This document shows positions 1 through 9,263 of a DNA stretch of 64,000 nucleotides, in pieces. A program made the translations under genes and the position numbers. This stretch comes from Streptomyces sp. NBC_01262 (GTDB lineage Bacteria; Actinomycetota; Actinomycetes; Streptomycetales; Streptomycetaceae), in assembly GCF_036226365.1 (NCBI RefSeq), contig NZ_CP108462.1, positions 7,286,501 through 7,350,500 on the forward strand, given 5' to 3'. Each line of letters starts with the position of its first letter. Within the stretch, counting starts at the first letter, position 1. Under the pieces are notes generated by a model. That model was not told where the DNA came from and searched no databases. It saw only the letters and a list, made by a program, of their open reading frames with translations.

Positions 1-1
1 G

Positions 2-1231
2 AGCCGCGGTACCGAACCGGGCCTCGGCTGGGCCTGGGCCGAAGCGCTTGCGGCGCGCGGGCACGTGGTGGAACTGCTGACCCGCCCGGACCGCGACAAC
101 GTACAGCACATCATGCGGAGCATCGAAGACCTGGGGCCGGTGGTGGGGAACCGCATCAGACCCCATGTCCTTCCGGTTCCGGCCTGCCCCCGGTGGCTCG
201 GGCTACTGCCCCGGGGACTGCGCGGCAAGCCTGCGGAGTTCCTGCGTTACGAGGGCTGGCAGCGCAGCGCTGTGGACTATGCCCGTCGGCACGGGCTCGA
301 CCGCGCGGATCTGGTGCACCACGTCTCCTACGGTTCCCTGGTGGGTGGCAGCGCATTGCACCGGCTGGGGCCGCCCCTGGTGTTCGGGCCGGTCGGCGGG
401 GGGCAGACGGCACCGCACAGCCAACGCCGTCATCTGGGTACCGGGTACCGGCAGGAGGTGCTGCGGGAACTGCTGTGGGTTCGCGGGCTCAGCCGCCGCT
501 CCTCCTGCCGGGCGACTCTGCGCGAGGCCGCCGTGGTATTGACCACCAACCGCGACACCGCGCACCGCGCCCGCCTGCTCGGCCGCGCGGACAGCCGCAT
601 GATGCTGGCCGACGGGGTGCCGGACGCGCTGGTGCGTGAGCCGTCGCAGGAACAGTCGCCACGGAGGCCCCACCCGCCCACTGTCCTGTGGGTCGGCAGA
701 CTGAGCCCCCTCAAGGCGCCTGGGCTGGCGGTACGGGCCTTCTCCCTGCTCCGCACCGAGATGCCCGACGCCCGCCTGGTGCTGATCGGAGACGGCCCGC
801 TGCGTCCGGAACTGGAGCGCCTTGCCGATCGGCTGAAGGTGGCCAGGTCGGTCCAATTCCGGGGCCGGTTGCCCTGGGATCAGACGATGGCGGCATACGA
901 CGACGCCGATGTCCTGCTCTTCACCAGCCTTCGCGACTCCTCCGGAGTACAGACACTGGAGGCGTGGGCCCGCGGACTCCCGGTGGTGCACCTCGACCAC
1001 CAGGGCGTCGGAGACTTCTCGGCTCCCGGAGGCGCAGTAGCCGTGGCCCTGCGTGACCCCGCGGATCTGCCGCAGCGCCTGGCGCACGCGCTCACCGGGG
1101 TGCTGACCGACGAGCAGGCGCGTCGCCGTATGGGGAGGGCGGGTCTGGAATGGGCGCGGCAGCACACCTGGACCGCCAAGGCGCGACGTGCCGAACAGCT
1201 CTACTACACCGTTGTGGCCGACAGTCTCTGA
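2..1231 (+). CDS. GT4-family glycosyltransferase, 5' end outside window
   Basis: The reading frame is open from base 2 and already encodes a typical GT4 N-terminus (GTEPGLGWAWAEALAARGH), so the true start lies upstream and the GTG at 65 is internal. The C-terminal half carries the GT4 donor-binding domain: LWVGRLSPLKAPGLAVRAF, then IGDGPLRPELE, then FTSLRDSSGVQTLEAWARGLPVV, which holds the nucleotide-sugar binding glutamate. The family uses activated sugars to extend a lipid-linked glycan at the cytoplasmic face of the membrane. It is the first of several glycosyltransferase genes on this strand, so a role in exopolysaccharide repeat-unit assembly is inferred. Donor and acceptor cannot be read from sequence. 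Confidence 0.85.
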   Translation, partial: SRGTEPGLGWAWAEALAARGHVVELLTRPDRDNVQHIMRSIEDLGPVVGNRIRPHVLPVPACPRWLGLLPRGLRGKPAEFLRYEGWQRSAVDYARRHGLDRADLVHHVSYGSLVGGSALHRLGPPLVFGPVGGGQTAPHSQRRHLGTGYRQEVLRELLWVRGLSRRSSCRATLREAAVVLTTNRDTAHRARLLGRADSRMMLADGVPDALVREPSQEQSPRRPHPPTVLWVGRLSPLKAPGLAVRAFSLLRTEMPDARLVLIGDGPLRPELERLADRLKVARSVQFRGRLPWDQTMAAYDDADVLLFTSLRDSSGVQTLEAWARGLPVVHLDHQGVGDFSAPGGAVAVALRDPADLPQRLAHALTGVLTDEQARRRMGRAGLEWARQHTWTAKARRAEQLYYTVVADSL

Positions 1232-1432
1232 GAGCCCGCTCGGCAGAGCAATCCCGAGCCCACGCCGTCCGACCGAGAAAGTGGTGGAACATGTCGCTTG
1301 TGGCAAGAGCACGGTGGGCGTTGCGGCATCCCTCTTCCGCGACCGGACCATCCGTGGTCCTCAATCCGGACGGAAATGAATGCATCCGCACGGAAGTGAG
1401 TTTCCGGGTCGGTGACACCCGAGGTGATTCCG

Positions 1433-2668
1433 ATGCGGACGGGTGAAATGAGCGCGGCAGGCCTGCGGGTCGCCGTCGTGCACAGCTTCTACGCGTCCAG
1501 CAGTCCCAGTGGGGAGAACCAGGCGGTGGTCGCGCAGGTGGCAGCTCTGCGCAGAGCGGGGCACAGCACGCTTCTCCTGGGCGAGCACACTGACAGACTC
1601 AGCCGCAGGCCGCTGTACCCCTTGCGTGCCGCCGCTACGGTGGCCACCGGATACGGCCGTTCTCCGCTGGCCATGCTCCGGCGGTTCCGCCCGGACGTGG
1701 TGCACGTCCACAATCTCTTCCCCAACTTCGGGCGGTCCTGGCTGCGTCAATGGGCCGGCCCGGTCGTCACGACGCTGCACAACTACCGGCCGCTGTGCGC
1801 CGCCGCCACGCTCTACCGGGACGGGGCGACATGCACCTCCTGCCCCGACGGCGACCCGTGGACCGGGCTCCGGCACGGCTGCTACCGGGGATCACGAACG
1901 GCCACCGCACCGCTGGCCTGGGCGGGCCGCCGCGGTCCCGCAGCCGACCCGCTGCTGCGCCGCGCGGACCGTATCGTGGTGCTGTCGGAGATGAGCCGCC
2001 GGGTGTATCTGCGAGCAGGCATCCCGCACCTGCGGATGGATCTTGTACCTAACTTCACCTCAGATCCCGCCGCTGTCCCGGAAGCTGCCGCAGCCGTGTC
2101 GGGACGCACAGCCCGATGGGTCTTCGCCGGACGGCTGAGCCCGGAGAAGGGCCTGCTGGAGCTGCTGCGACGCTGGCCTGCCGACCAGCCGCTGGACGTG
2201 GTCGGCGACGGTCCGCTGCTCGACGACTGCCGCCGCGCCGCCCCAGCAGGGGTGTGCTTTCTCGGCACCCTGGACCACGCGGAACTGCGCAGACGGCTGC
2301 CGTCCTGGACGGCGTTGGTCTTCCCGAGCCGCTGGCCGGAAGGCGCTCCCCTCATCTATCCCGAGGCACTCGCCGCCGGGCTTCCGGTTCTCGCGTTTTC
2401 CGGTTCCGCTGTTGCTGATGCGGTACTCACGCAGCACACGGGTGCGGTCGTCGGTTGGGACGAGCCCTTGGACAGAGCGTTGTCCCTCGCTGCGGAGCGC
2501 TTCCCCGCCCTCCGTCACCACTGCCAGAGCGTGTTCGAGCGGTACTACACCGAGCCGGGGTGGACAGCAGGTATCGAAAAGGTCTACGGCGCCGCCGTCG
2601 CCTCCAGGGCGGGTACCTCAAAGGGCCCGCGCAGCAGCCCAGGACCGCTCACGCAGGAGGTACGGTGA
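1433..2668 (+). CDS. GT4-family glycosyltransferase
   Basis: About 411 residues. The N-terminus (VAVVHSFYASSSPSGENQAV) and the DVVHVHNLFPNFG and TLHNYRPLC motifs are typical of GT4 exopolysaccharide transferases. The donor domain shows WVFAGRLSPEKGLLELL, VVGDGPLLDDC and FPSRWPEGAPLIYPEALAAGLPV. A TCTSCPDG cysteine pair near residue 137 is common in this subfamily. ATG 1433 is chosen because GAGGTG lies 6 nt upstream; GTG 1412 and ATG 1448 are alternatives in the same frame. The stop overlaps the next start as GTGA, indicating translational coupling. Sugar specificity is unknown. Confidence 0.88.
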   Translation: MRTGEMSAAGLRVAVVHSFYASSSPSGENQAVVAQVAALRRAGHSTLLLGEHTDRLSRRPLYPLRAAATVATGYGRSPLAMLRRFRPDVVHVHNLFPNFGRSWLRQWAGPVVTTLHNYRPLCAAATLYRDGATCTSCPDGDPWTGLRHGCYRGSRTATAPLAWAGRRGPAADPLLRRADRIVVLSEMSRRVYLRAGIPHLRMDLVPNFTSDPAAVPEAAAAVSGRTARWVFAGRLSPEKGLLELLRRWPADQPLDVVGDGPLLDDCRRAAPAGVCFLGTLDHAELRRRLPSWTALVFPSRWPEGAPLIYPEALAAGLPVLAFSGSAVADAVLTQHTGAVVGWDEPLDRALSLAAERFPALRHHCQSVFERYYTEPGWTAGIEKVYGAAVASRAGTSKGPRSSPGPLTQEVR

Positions 2669-3810
2669 CACCACGTCGGGTCCTCATCGTGCAACCGTAC
2701 ATTCCGGAGTACCGGGTACCGTTCTTCCGTCGGCTCGCCGCCGAACTGCACGGTCACGGCGTTGCGCTCACCGTCGCCCATGGCCGCCCGACCAGGACCC
2801 AGGCCCAGCGTGGTGACACCGGCGTACTGCCTGGGGCTGTGGCACTGCCTCAGCATCAGTTCCGCCTGGGCAGCCGCACCCTGATGTGGCGGCGGCTGGG
2901 TGACCTCGCCCGCCACTGCGACGCGGTGGTGCTGGAGCAGGCGCTGCACAATCTTGAGGCGTATCCGCTGCTGGCCGGAGCCCGGCTGCGAGGTGGTCCG
3001 GCCGTCTGCCTGTGGGGTCACGGCCGCACTTACGGCCACCGACCGACGGCGGCGGAACGTGCTGCGAAGGACCTCCTCACGCGCCGCGCCGACTGGTTCT
3101 TCGCGTATACCGACGCCGGGGCCAGGCATGTCGTGCGCGGGGGTCTGCCCGCCGAACGGGTCACGGTGGTGCGCAACTCTGTCGATACCTCGGCCCTCAG
3201 AGCCGCCCTGGCCCGGATCACGCCGGAACGGTTGCAGGCCTTCCGTACTCGCCATGGCCTCGCCGCTGGCCGTACCGCCTTCTTCGTCGGCGGCCTCGAC
3301 GCGTCCAAACGGATTCCTTTTCTCATCACGGCTGCCGAGCTGACGGCCCGCCGGCTGCCCGGATTCCAGCTGCTCGTCGCAGGAGACGGCGCCCACCGTC
3401 GGCTCGTCGAGCAGGCGGCTGCCCGGCCCGGCTCGCCTGTGGTCAGCCTCGGGCCGGTTCCTGATGCGGAGGGCAAGGCAATGCTGGGCGCCGCGTGCGA
3501 TGTGCTCCTCATGCCCGGGGCGGTGGGCCTGGCCGCGGTGGACTCCCTGGCACTGTCCACGCCCTTGATCACCACTCCCTGCGCGGCACACGGCCCCGAG
3601 TTCGACTATCTCGAACACGACCGCAACGCACTCGTCGTCCCCGGGAGGGAAGCCGGCTTCGCCGATGCGGTGGCCTCGCTGCTCGCCGACCCCGGCCGGC
3701 TCGCGGCGCTCCGCCGAGCGGCCCGTGAGGACGCACTCCTCTATTCGGGGGAGGCCATGAGTGCCCGTTTCACCAAGGGGCTTATGCAGGTGATCGGCAC
3801 AGGGAGCTGA
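2665..3810 (+). CDS. GT4-family glycosyltransferase
   Basis: 381 residues from GTG 2665, which overlaps the previous stop and follows AGGAGG by 4 nt. The open frame extends upstream, but this start gives the normal beginning RRVLIVQPYIPEYRVPFFRRL. The family signature continues with CLWGHGRTYG, AYTDAGARHVVRGG, VVRNSVDT, FFVGGLDASKRIPFLI, VAGDGAHRRLVE and LLMPGAVGLAAVDSLALSTPL. This resembles GT4 enzymes that recognise a membrane-linked oligosaccharide. It forms an operon with the preceding gene. The donor sugar is unknown. Confidence 0.87.
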   Translation: MTPRRVLIVQPYIPEYRVPFFRRLAAELHGHGVALTVAHGRPTRTQAQRGDTGVLPGAVALPQHQFRLGSRTLMWRRLGDLARHCDAVVLEQALHNLEAYPLLAGARLRGGPAVCLWGHGRTYGHRPTAAERAAKDLLTRRADWFFAYTDAGARHVVRGGLPAERVTVVRNSVDTSALRAALARITPERLQAFRTRHGLAAGRTAFFVGGLDASKRIPFLITAAELTARRLPGFQLLVAGDGAHRRLVEQAAARPGSPVVSLGPVPDAEGKAMLGAACDVLLMPGAVGLAAVDSLALSTPLITTPCAAHGPEFDYLEHDRNALVVPGREAGFADAVASLLADPGRLAALRRAAREDALLYSGEAMSARFTKGLMQVIGTGS

Positions 3811-3970
3811 GCCACTCGGCATACGGGTGTGGCCACACATTCCGCTCGGGGTCACTTTCAACACGCGAGCGGATATGAAGCATCCATTGGTAAACCACTG
3901 ATGTCAGTATTACGTCCAATTTGCGCCATCGTGTTGTCCGTAGTCGAATCGCTCCACCCAGGAGGCATTG

Positions 3971-5122
3971 ATGGATCAGGGGCCTACCCTCCGCCCGGTG
4001 CGTGTCCTGCACGTACTCAACGAACTGCGGGCGTCCGGTGCCGAAGTGATGCTGCGCAGCGCTGCCGCGGAATGGACGAAATACGGAGTCGAAGCGCATG
4101 TTCTCGCTGTGGCGCCGACTGTCGGCGCCTTCGCGGACGAGCTGCGCCAGGTCGGCTACGGCGTCGCACATGAATTGGACGACCCGCTGTGGCGCCTGCC
4201 CGCTCGATTCCGGCACCGTGTGGGAACCGGGCGGTATGACGTGGTCCACCTGCACGCCGAGCGGGGGAGTTTTTGGCTCGGGCTGGCCGCGCTCAGCGCC
4301 GGAGCCGCAGTTGTCCGAACCGTACACAGCGCCTTCGGATTCCGTGGCTTTCTGCGAGTGCGGCGTGCGGTACAACGCGGAGTGCTCAGGGCGGCCGGTG
4401 TGGTCCACGTTTGTGTGGGTCCCGGCGTTGCGGCCAACGAACGTGGCACTTTCGGCAATCCGGCGGAAGTCGTCGAGAACTGGTACGACGAGATGTTCGT
4501 GCCGCCGACGCTCCATCAACGTGCCCTGGCACGGGCGGCGCTGGGGCTGGCGGACGGAGATCTGGTGGCCGTCAGCGTGGGAAACTGCGCGCCGGTCAAG
4601 CGTCACGAGGCGGTACTCGAGGCCATGGCGCATCCGGAATGCCCTCCGAGCCTGGTGTACCTGCACGTGGGGGAGGAGGTGGTGGCGCGTACCGAGCGCC
4701 GGCTCTCCGAACAGCTGGGCGTCGCCGATCGGGTGCGCTTCCTCGGGCAAACCCATCCGTTGGCCGCGCTGCAGGCCGCGGATGTCTTCGTCATGCCGTC
4801 CGCGCACGAGGGCCTGAGCATCGCCGCGGTTGAAGGACTCGCTACGGGACTCCCGGCGGTTCTGGCGGATACTCCCGGGCTCCGGGACCTCGCGGAGGGC
4901 AACTCGGCTGTGACCCTGACCGACGTCACTCCGGAGCGCTTCGCCAAGGCCATCGGCAAGGTCGCGGTCTCGTCGGCGGAAAGGCATCGTGATGGCGTTC
5001 CGCGGGACGTCGACGCAGTTCGGAACCGGTTCGCTATGCAGCGTGGCGTGGCCCAGTACGCCGAGATCTACCAGCGCACGCGTGGTTCCCAGGGGAGGGG
5101 GAACATCCCCTTGCCGCTCTGA
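3971..5122 (+). CDS. GT4-family glycosyltransferase
   Basis: 383 residues from ATG 3971, with GGAGG 5 nt upstream; the TTG immediately before it is less likely. The start RPVRVLHVLNELRASGAEVML is the classic opening of GT4 enzymes that act on polyprenyl-linked acceptors. The C-terminal domain has VSVGNCAPVKRHEAVLEAM, RVRFLGQTHPLAALQAADVFVMPSAHEGLSIAAVEGLATGLPAV and VLADTPGLRDLAEG in order. It is preceded by a 160-bp gap that is AT-rich for this genome and probably carries a promoter. It belongs to the same exopolysaccharide set as its neighbours. Confidence 0.88.
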   Translation: MDQGPTLRPVRVLHVLNELRASGAEVMLRSAAAEWTKYGVEAHVLAVAPTVGAFADELRQVGYGVAHELDDPLWRLPARFRHRVGTGRYDVVHLHAERGSFWLGLAALSAGAAVVRTVHSAFGFRGFLRVRRAVQRGVLRAAGVVHVCVGPGVAANERGTFGNPAEVVENWYDEMFVPPTLHQRALARAALGLADGDLVAVSVGNCAPVKRHEAVLEAMAHPECPPSLVYLHVGEEVVARTERRLSEQLGVADRVRFLGQTHPLAALQAADVFVMPSAHEGLSIAAVEGLATGLPAVLADTPGLRDLAEGNSAVTLTDVTPERFAKAIGKVAVSSAERHRDGVPRDVDAVRNRFAMQRGVAQYAEIYQRTRGSQGRGNIPLPL

Positions 5123-5184
5123 ACGGATCCCCGGTGACCTCTGCGCTGCTCCGCTACGCGGCAGCCCATCAAATGAGAAGGTGA

Positions 5185-6282
5185 TTGACCATCGACGCCC
5201 CTGTCGTGCTGCACGTCAGTAATCAGGCTGCCTGTGGCCCGAATACTGAATTTGCCCGTGCCTTCGCCCGTCTTGCGGCCAATGGATTGCTTGTCCACGT
5301 TCCTGTCGCGGCGCAGGCTTTGCTGCGGGACGCCGACCGTGACACCGCACTGCGCACCCTGCGGCGGACTGCCCGGGAAGCTGCCCCGGATGTGGTCTTT
5401 GTGCAGTCCCCGCATGCGTTCCCCTGGACAGCCGAAGCGGTCGGAGCGCTCCTGAGTGACATTGGTTCACCTCCGGTCGTTTACTGGGAGGGTGACGCCT
5501 GGGGCGGACGCAAGCAGCTCGGCGCGAGTTCAGCCGCTTGGCTCAGCCGTGCCGACCATGTCTTCAGTGTCGCACTTGGTGAGCAGGCCGACCTATTGGG
5601 TCGCTACGCCCGAACCGCCGTGCGCTATGTGCCGCATGTGCTGCCCAGTCACCTCATGGACGCAGATGGGGATTCCGTGCCCGAACCGGGGCAAGCCGTG
5701 CTTGATGTGGCCCACATCGGCAGCTGTTACGTCAGGCTCGGAATTCTGGAACGGGTGGATGGAGCCCGGGAGCGACTCCGCCTCGCACGTCGGCTGTGCT
5801 CGCTCCCGAATTGTCGCGTGGCGCTGTACGGACACGGTTGGCGAGGCCCCGCGGCCCGGGGACCGGTCGCGTACAATCAGCAGCCCGCTGCGTTGCGCGA
5901 CGCTCGGATCAGCGTCGGGTGGGACCATTACCGCCGCTATCCGGGCTACTTCTCCGACCGTCTTCCGATCAGTATGTACGCGGGAAGAGTGCATGTTTCC
6001 TCCCGCCCTCCGGAAGTCGGCTGGCTTCCCGGCCGGGACAGCGGATTGCACCTGGTGGACAGCCTTACGGAGGCAGTGGACCGGGTTCGTGAACTGCTGC
6101 TCAGCGATCCCCGGGAACTGCATGCCGCCGGCTTGCGTGCCCATCGCTGGACCCGGGACCGGCTCACCGACCTCCACGCTCTGCAGTACATGCTCGGCAC
6201 TGAATTGGTGCTGCCGGCGCCTCCGAAGGACCCCTGGCTCGCGGTATCCGAACTCGCCGTCCGCCTGCGGGAAGCCGTATGA
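5185..6282 (+). CDS. CgeB-like glycosyltransferase
   Basis: 365 residues. TTG 5185 is chosen because GAGAAGG lies just upstream and the protein starts with the expected Rossmann strand VVLHVSNQAACGPNTEFARAF. The C-terminal region (DVAHIGSCYVRLGILERVDG, ISVGWDHYRRYPGYFSDRLPISMYAGRVHVSSRPPEVGWLPGRDSGLHLVDS) matches the CgeB/Glyco_trans_1_2 pattern, in which the second half of a GT-B fold is present but the first is divergent. The stop overlaps the start of the flippase gene (ATGA), so the two are probably co-translated. Its acceptor is likely the lipid-linked intermediate exported by that flippase; this is inference. Confidence 0.75.
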   Translation: MTIDAPVVLHVSNQAACGPNTEFARAFARLAANGLLVHVPVAAQALLRDADRDTALRTLRRTAREAAPDVVFVQSPHAFPWTAEAVGALLSDIGSPPVVYWEGDAWGGRKQLGASSAAWLSRADHVFSVALGEQADLLGRYARTAVRYVPHVLPSHLMDADGDSVPEPGQAVLDVAHIGSCYVRLGILERVDGARERLRLARRLCSLPNCRVALYGHGWRGPAARGPVAYNQQPAALRDARISVGWDHYRRYPGYFSDRLPISMYAGRVHVSSRPPEVGWLPGRDSGLHLVDSLTEAVDRVRELLLSDPRELHAAGLRAHRWTRDRLTDLHALQYMLGTELVLPAPPKDPWLAVSELAVRLREAV

Positions 6283-7739
6283 ACGTGGGCGATCGGGAGA
6301 GCACGCAGCCCCGCGCGGCCCGCTCCGCCATGGTGAGTCTGGGGTGGAACTACATCGGCTCCGCCGCAGCCGTGCCGCTCCAACTCGCCTACACGGCCTA
6401 CACCGGACGGACGGTTTCTCTCAGTTCCTTCGGTTCCTACGCGATCGCGCTGACAGTGGTCCAGTTCCTCGGATTCTTCGCCAACGCGGGACTGTCCACC
6501 TACCTGCTCCGAGCCGAACTGCTGACCCTCCAGATCGTGCGCGCGGCCCGACGCCTGAGTCTGGGATCCGGCGTCGTTGGATTCGCCCTCATGGAAACGG
6601 TGGCGCCGATCTGCGGGGCATTGTGGCGGATGCCCGAGATCATTCCGTTCATGCGTCTGCTCGGGTACCAATTCCTGTTCCAGCCCAGCTTCGCTGTCAC
6701 AGTCGCCGCGCTGCGCCGTGCCGGTCGGGCCCATGCCGCGGTGACCGCCGAGGTAACAGGCCAGTCGGCGGGCATCGCTGTGAGCGTATTGCTTCTGGCC
6801 TGCGGATGGACCCCGCTCGGGCTGGCCGCTGCCCAGCCTGCCGGTGCGGTCGTGTCTCTTGCCGTCGCCACGCTGTGGCTCGTCCGGTGTGCGCTGCCGA
6901 GTGGCCCATCAGTGAGGGCACAGGACCTTCTGGCTCCCTCTGGTTTTCTGGCCGGTTACAGCCTGGTTCAGTTCGTTACCAACAGTGTTCCGGTGTGGGT
7001 CGCGGGCCGGTTGTTCGGGCCCGGTACCACCGGGGCATATTCCCGTGCCGCTCTCCTCACCGGGTTGCCCCTCACCTTCCTGGCCCAGGGGCTGGTCTGG
7101 GCGGCCACCCCGGCGCTCGCGGAACGGCGAGGACTGGGCCGTCCGCTGGGCCGCGCGGTGGAGCACACGCTGTGCATGGCTTCGGCCACGGCTTTCATCG
7201 GTTTCGGCGCGCTGGCCGGGTTTGGGCCTGCCGCGCTCAGCCTGTTGCTCGGGCCGGGCTGGGGCGCGGCCGCGACCCTGGTGCCCGTGCTCGCCGTAGG
7301 CGCAGCCATGGCGCTGCTCTGCTCCTTCGGAGGTTCCATCGACCAGGTGCGCGACGCGCCACGTGCTTTGATCGGGACGCAGCTTGCTGTCATGACCGCC
7401 ACCGCGGCCGGGGTTGTCGCGGCCGCTGCGGCGCACAGCATCGTCGTGCTGGCAGGGGCGGCAGCGGCTGGTCAGGCTACGGGACATCTGGTCCAGCTCG
7501 TGCGCTGGCATCGCAGCGGCCTGCTACGCGCGGGTGTCGCCTTGCGTATACACCTGATCCATGCGGTGATTGGCGCGGCACTCGGCGGGGCGGCCGCCCT
7601 CGGTGCCGACGGTTTGGCTCGGACGGCTGCTGCGATGTGCGGCCTCGCTGCGATGCTGCCAGTGGTTGTCGTCTGCGCGCTCTTGCGGCGACGGCTGCCC
7701 CTGTACGCGGCGGCGGTCGCCGTTGGACTGCGCCGATAG
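6279..7739 (+). CDS. Wzx-type oligosaccharide flippase
   Basis: 486 residues with about 12-14 hydrophobic segments and almost no long soluble loops, typical of the MATE/MOP polysaccharide exporter superfamily. The start MVSLGWNYIGSAAAVPLQLAYTAYTGRTVSLSSFGSYAIAL is characteristic: TM1, then the SFGSYAIAL segment that in homologues reads LGPEdFGlYalal. The likely role is moving undecaprenyl-linked repeat units across the membrane. It overlaps the CgeB-like gene by 4 bp and converges on a Wzy-like gene. Wzx, Wzy and a Wzz-kinase in one cluster indicate Wzy-dependent export. Confidence 0.82.
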   Translation: MNVGDRESTQPRAARSAMVSLGWNYIGSAAAVPLQLAYTAYTGRTVSLSSFGSYAIALTVVQFLGFFANAGLSTYLLRAELLTLQIVRAARRLSLGSGVVGFALMETVAPICGALWRMPEIIPFMRLLGYQFLFQPSFAVTVAALRRAGRAHAAVTAEVTGQSAGIAVSVLLLACGWTPLGLAAAQPAGAVVSLAVATLWLVRCALPSGPSVRAQDLLAPSGFLAGYSLVQFVTNSVPVWVAGRLFGPGTTGAYSRAALLTGLPLTFLAQGLVWAATPALAERRGLGRPLGRAVEHTLCMASATAFIGFGALAGFGPAALSLLLGPGWGAAATLVPVLAVGAAMALLCSFGGSIDQVRDAPRALIGTQLAVMTATAAGVVAAAAAHSIVVLAGAAAAGQATGHLVQLVRWHRSGLLRAGVALRIHLIHAVIGAALGGAAALGADGLARTAAAMCGLAAMLPVVVVCALLRRRLPLYAAAVAVGLRR

Positions 7740-7741
7740 CT

Positions 7742-7770
7742 GTCCGGCAGCCGGCAGTTGGCAGCCGGAC
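7742..7770. terminator. possible weak bidirectional terminator
   Basis: Between two convergent genes, GTCCGGC (7742-7748) can pair with GCCGGAC (7764-7770) around a 15-nt loop. There is no clear T-run, so this is only a candidate. Confidence 0.3.
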
Positions 7771-7800
7771 CGTGGCGAGTACCGGTCAGGCGAGTTCTGA

Positions 7801-9225
7801 TCACTGTCGAATGGCGTCGTGAGGGAGAACGGCAGCGTAGGGCGGGACGTCGGAACGAGATCTGGTTGAGCTCGTCCGGTCGGTCGGTTCGGTCACCGTC
7901 GGAGAGCTGAGTACGCCTCCGCGCGCGTGCCACAGGCAGAGGCCGAGCAGCACCCCCTGTTCCATGGAGGCCGAGAAGGACACGAAGAACACCAATTGGC
8001 CAACGATCATCAGACGCAGCGCCAGGTCGGCGGATCCGCCGCGGTGGAGTCGGCGCCAGATCAGGACATACAGCGCAGCCAGAACCACGAGACCGATCAG
8101 GCCGAGACGCAACACGACGTGCAGGTAGTAGTTGTGCGGGGACACAGCGACCAGTCCGCCCCTGATGTACCGGTCGTATCCGGAACCGAAGGGGACCCCG
8201 GTCAGCCAGTGCACCAGCGAGCGTGGCTCGTCCAGCAGATCCTGCCAGCCGAGCACCCGCCAGGCGAAGGTGCTGCGATTCCCTTGAGTCGCCGCCGCGG
8301 AGTCACTGAGCGCGCCGCCGATCGTGCCGAAGGCGCCGAGCACGAACGCCAGCGCCGCCATGGACAGTGCAGTGGCTCCTGCGACGGCGGAGGTGATGCG
8401 TTGTCCGGCCCGGACTGGACGTAGTGCCCACCAGGTAACGGCCATGGCGCCACCGGCAATCCAGACGGTGCGCTGCTGCAGCAGGACGACGAAGGCCAGA
8501 ATCACCGCAGCCCCGAGGAGCTTGCCTCGGCGTCGCCAGGCAGCGGCCGTTCGCTCAGATCCGAGCGGGCACAGCAGTAGGGCAGCGCCTTGGAGCAGAA
8601 CAAGGGCCGCGGCGGCGGGTACCGGCCGTGGGTCGACTCCCACGCCGTCGACGGTGACATGCGCGGTGACCGGATGCAGGCCCACGGATGCCCAGCCGAC
8701 CAGGCACAACACGGCGTAAGTGGCGGCCATGGCCAACCACGTTCGGGTTACGACCCGGTCCAGAGCAGCGCTTGGGGGCATCGTGGCGACGTACAGGGCG
8801 GCAGCGAGAACACACCAGAAGGCGCCCCGGCCGTCGTTGCCGACCGCCTGCAGGCCGTAGGCGGTGATCCCGCGCACGGCGGACCACCCGGCAAGGGCAA
8901 TCAGAGTCAGCAGAGGCAGCAACTTCACCCGGACCGACAGACCGTCTCGCAGCAGTCGCACCGTTCCGATACAGAACGCGCAGACGGCCAGTGCATCGGC
9001 GGGATAGACACTGACGCCGAGGCTCATGGCGGGTAGTTGCCCCTTAGCCGCCACCGTCCAGACCTGGACGCCGAGCAGCAGTCCGACACCGATCGTGTAG
9101 TGCCGGGCCATCACCCAGAGCAGGTTGCCCGCGAGCGTCAGCCCGACGAGCAGAAGCAGCAGCGTGTCCGAGCTGACAGGAAGGGATTGCACCGTGAATC
9201 CGTCCAGTGTCCGAAGGAGAAACAT
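7801..9225 (-). CDS. O-antigen ligase/Wzy-like polymerase
   Basis: 474 residues with about 10-12 predicted membrane segments. A central periplasmic-type loop near the end contains WRVLGWQDLLDE, TGVPFGSGYDRYIRG and the signature SPHNYYLHVVLRLGLIGL, the conserved H-N-x-Y-L-x-x-L pattern of Wzy_C/O-antigen ligase proteins. It would polymerise or transfer lipid-linked repeats outside the membrane. ATG 9225 lacks an obvious ribosome binding site, and a GTG about 11 codons in is an alternative. It lies 38 bp downstream of the GT2 gene in an operon with gmd. Confidence 0.82.
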   Translation of the reverse strand: MFLLRTLDGFTVQSLPVSSDTLLLLLVGLTLAGNLLWVMARHYTIGVGLLLGVQVWTVAAKGQLPAMSLGVSVYPADALAVCAFCIGTVRLLRDGLSVRVKLLPLLTLIALAGWSAVRGITAYGLQAVGNDGRGAFWCVLAAALYVATMPPSAALDRVVTRTWLAMAATYAVLCLVGWASVGLHPVTAHVTVDGVGVDPRPVPAAAALVLLQGAALLLCPLGSERTAAAWRRRGKLLGAAVILAFVVLLQQRTVWIAGGAMAVTWWALRPVRAGQRITSAVAGATALSMAALAFVLGAFGTIGGALSDSAAATQGNRSTFAWRVLGWQDLLDEPRSLVHWLTGVPFGSGYDRYIRGGLVAVSPHNYYLHVVLRLGLIGLVVLAALYVLIWRRLHRGGSADLALRLMIVGQLVFFVSFSASMEQGVLLGLCLWHARGGVLSSPTVTEPTDRTSSTRSRSDVPPYAAVLPHDAIRQ

Positions 9226-9263
9226 TCAAAATTGGGTGTGGTGCGCCAGGACCGCTGACCCCG

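Noticed and set aside
5456..7822. 788-codon plus-strand frame over the CgeB-like and flippase genes
   Set aside because: Arg/Ser/Pro/Gly-rich shadow; the two supported genes in other frames explain the DNA.
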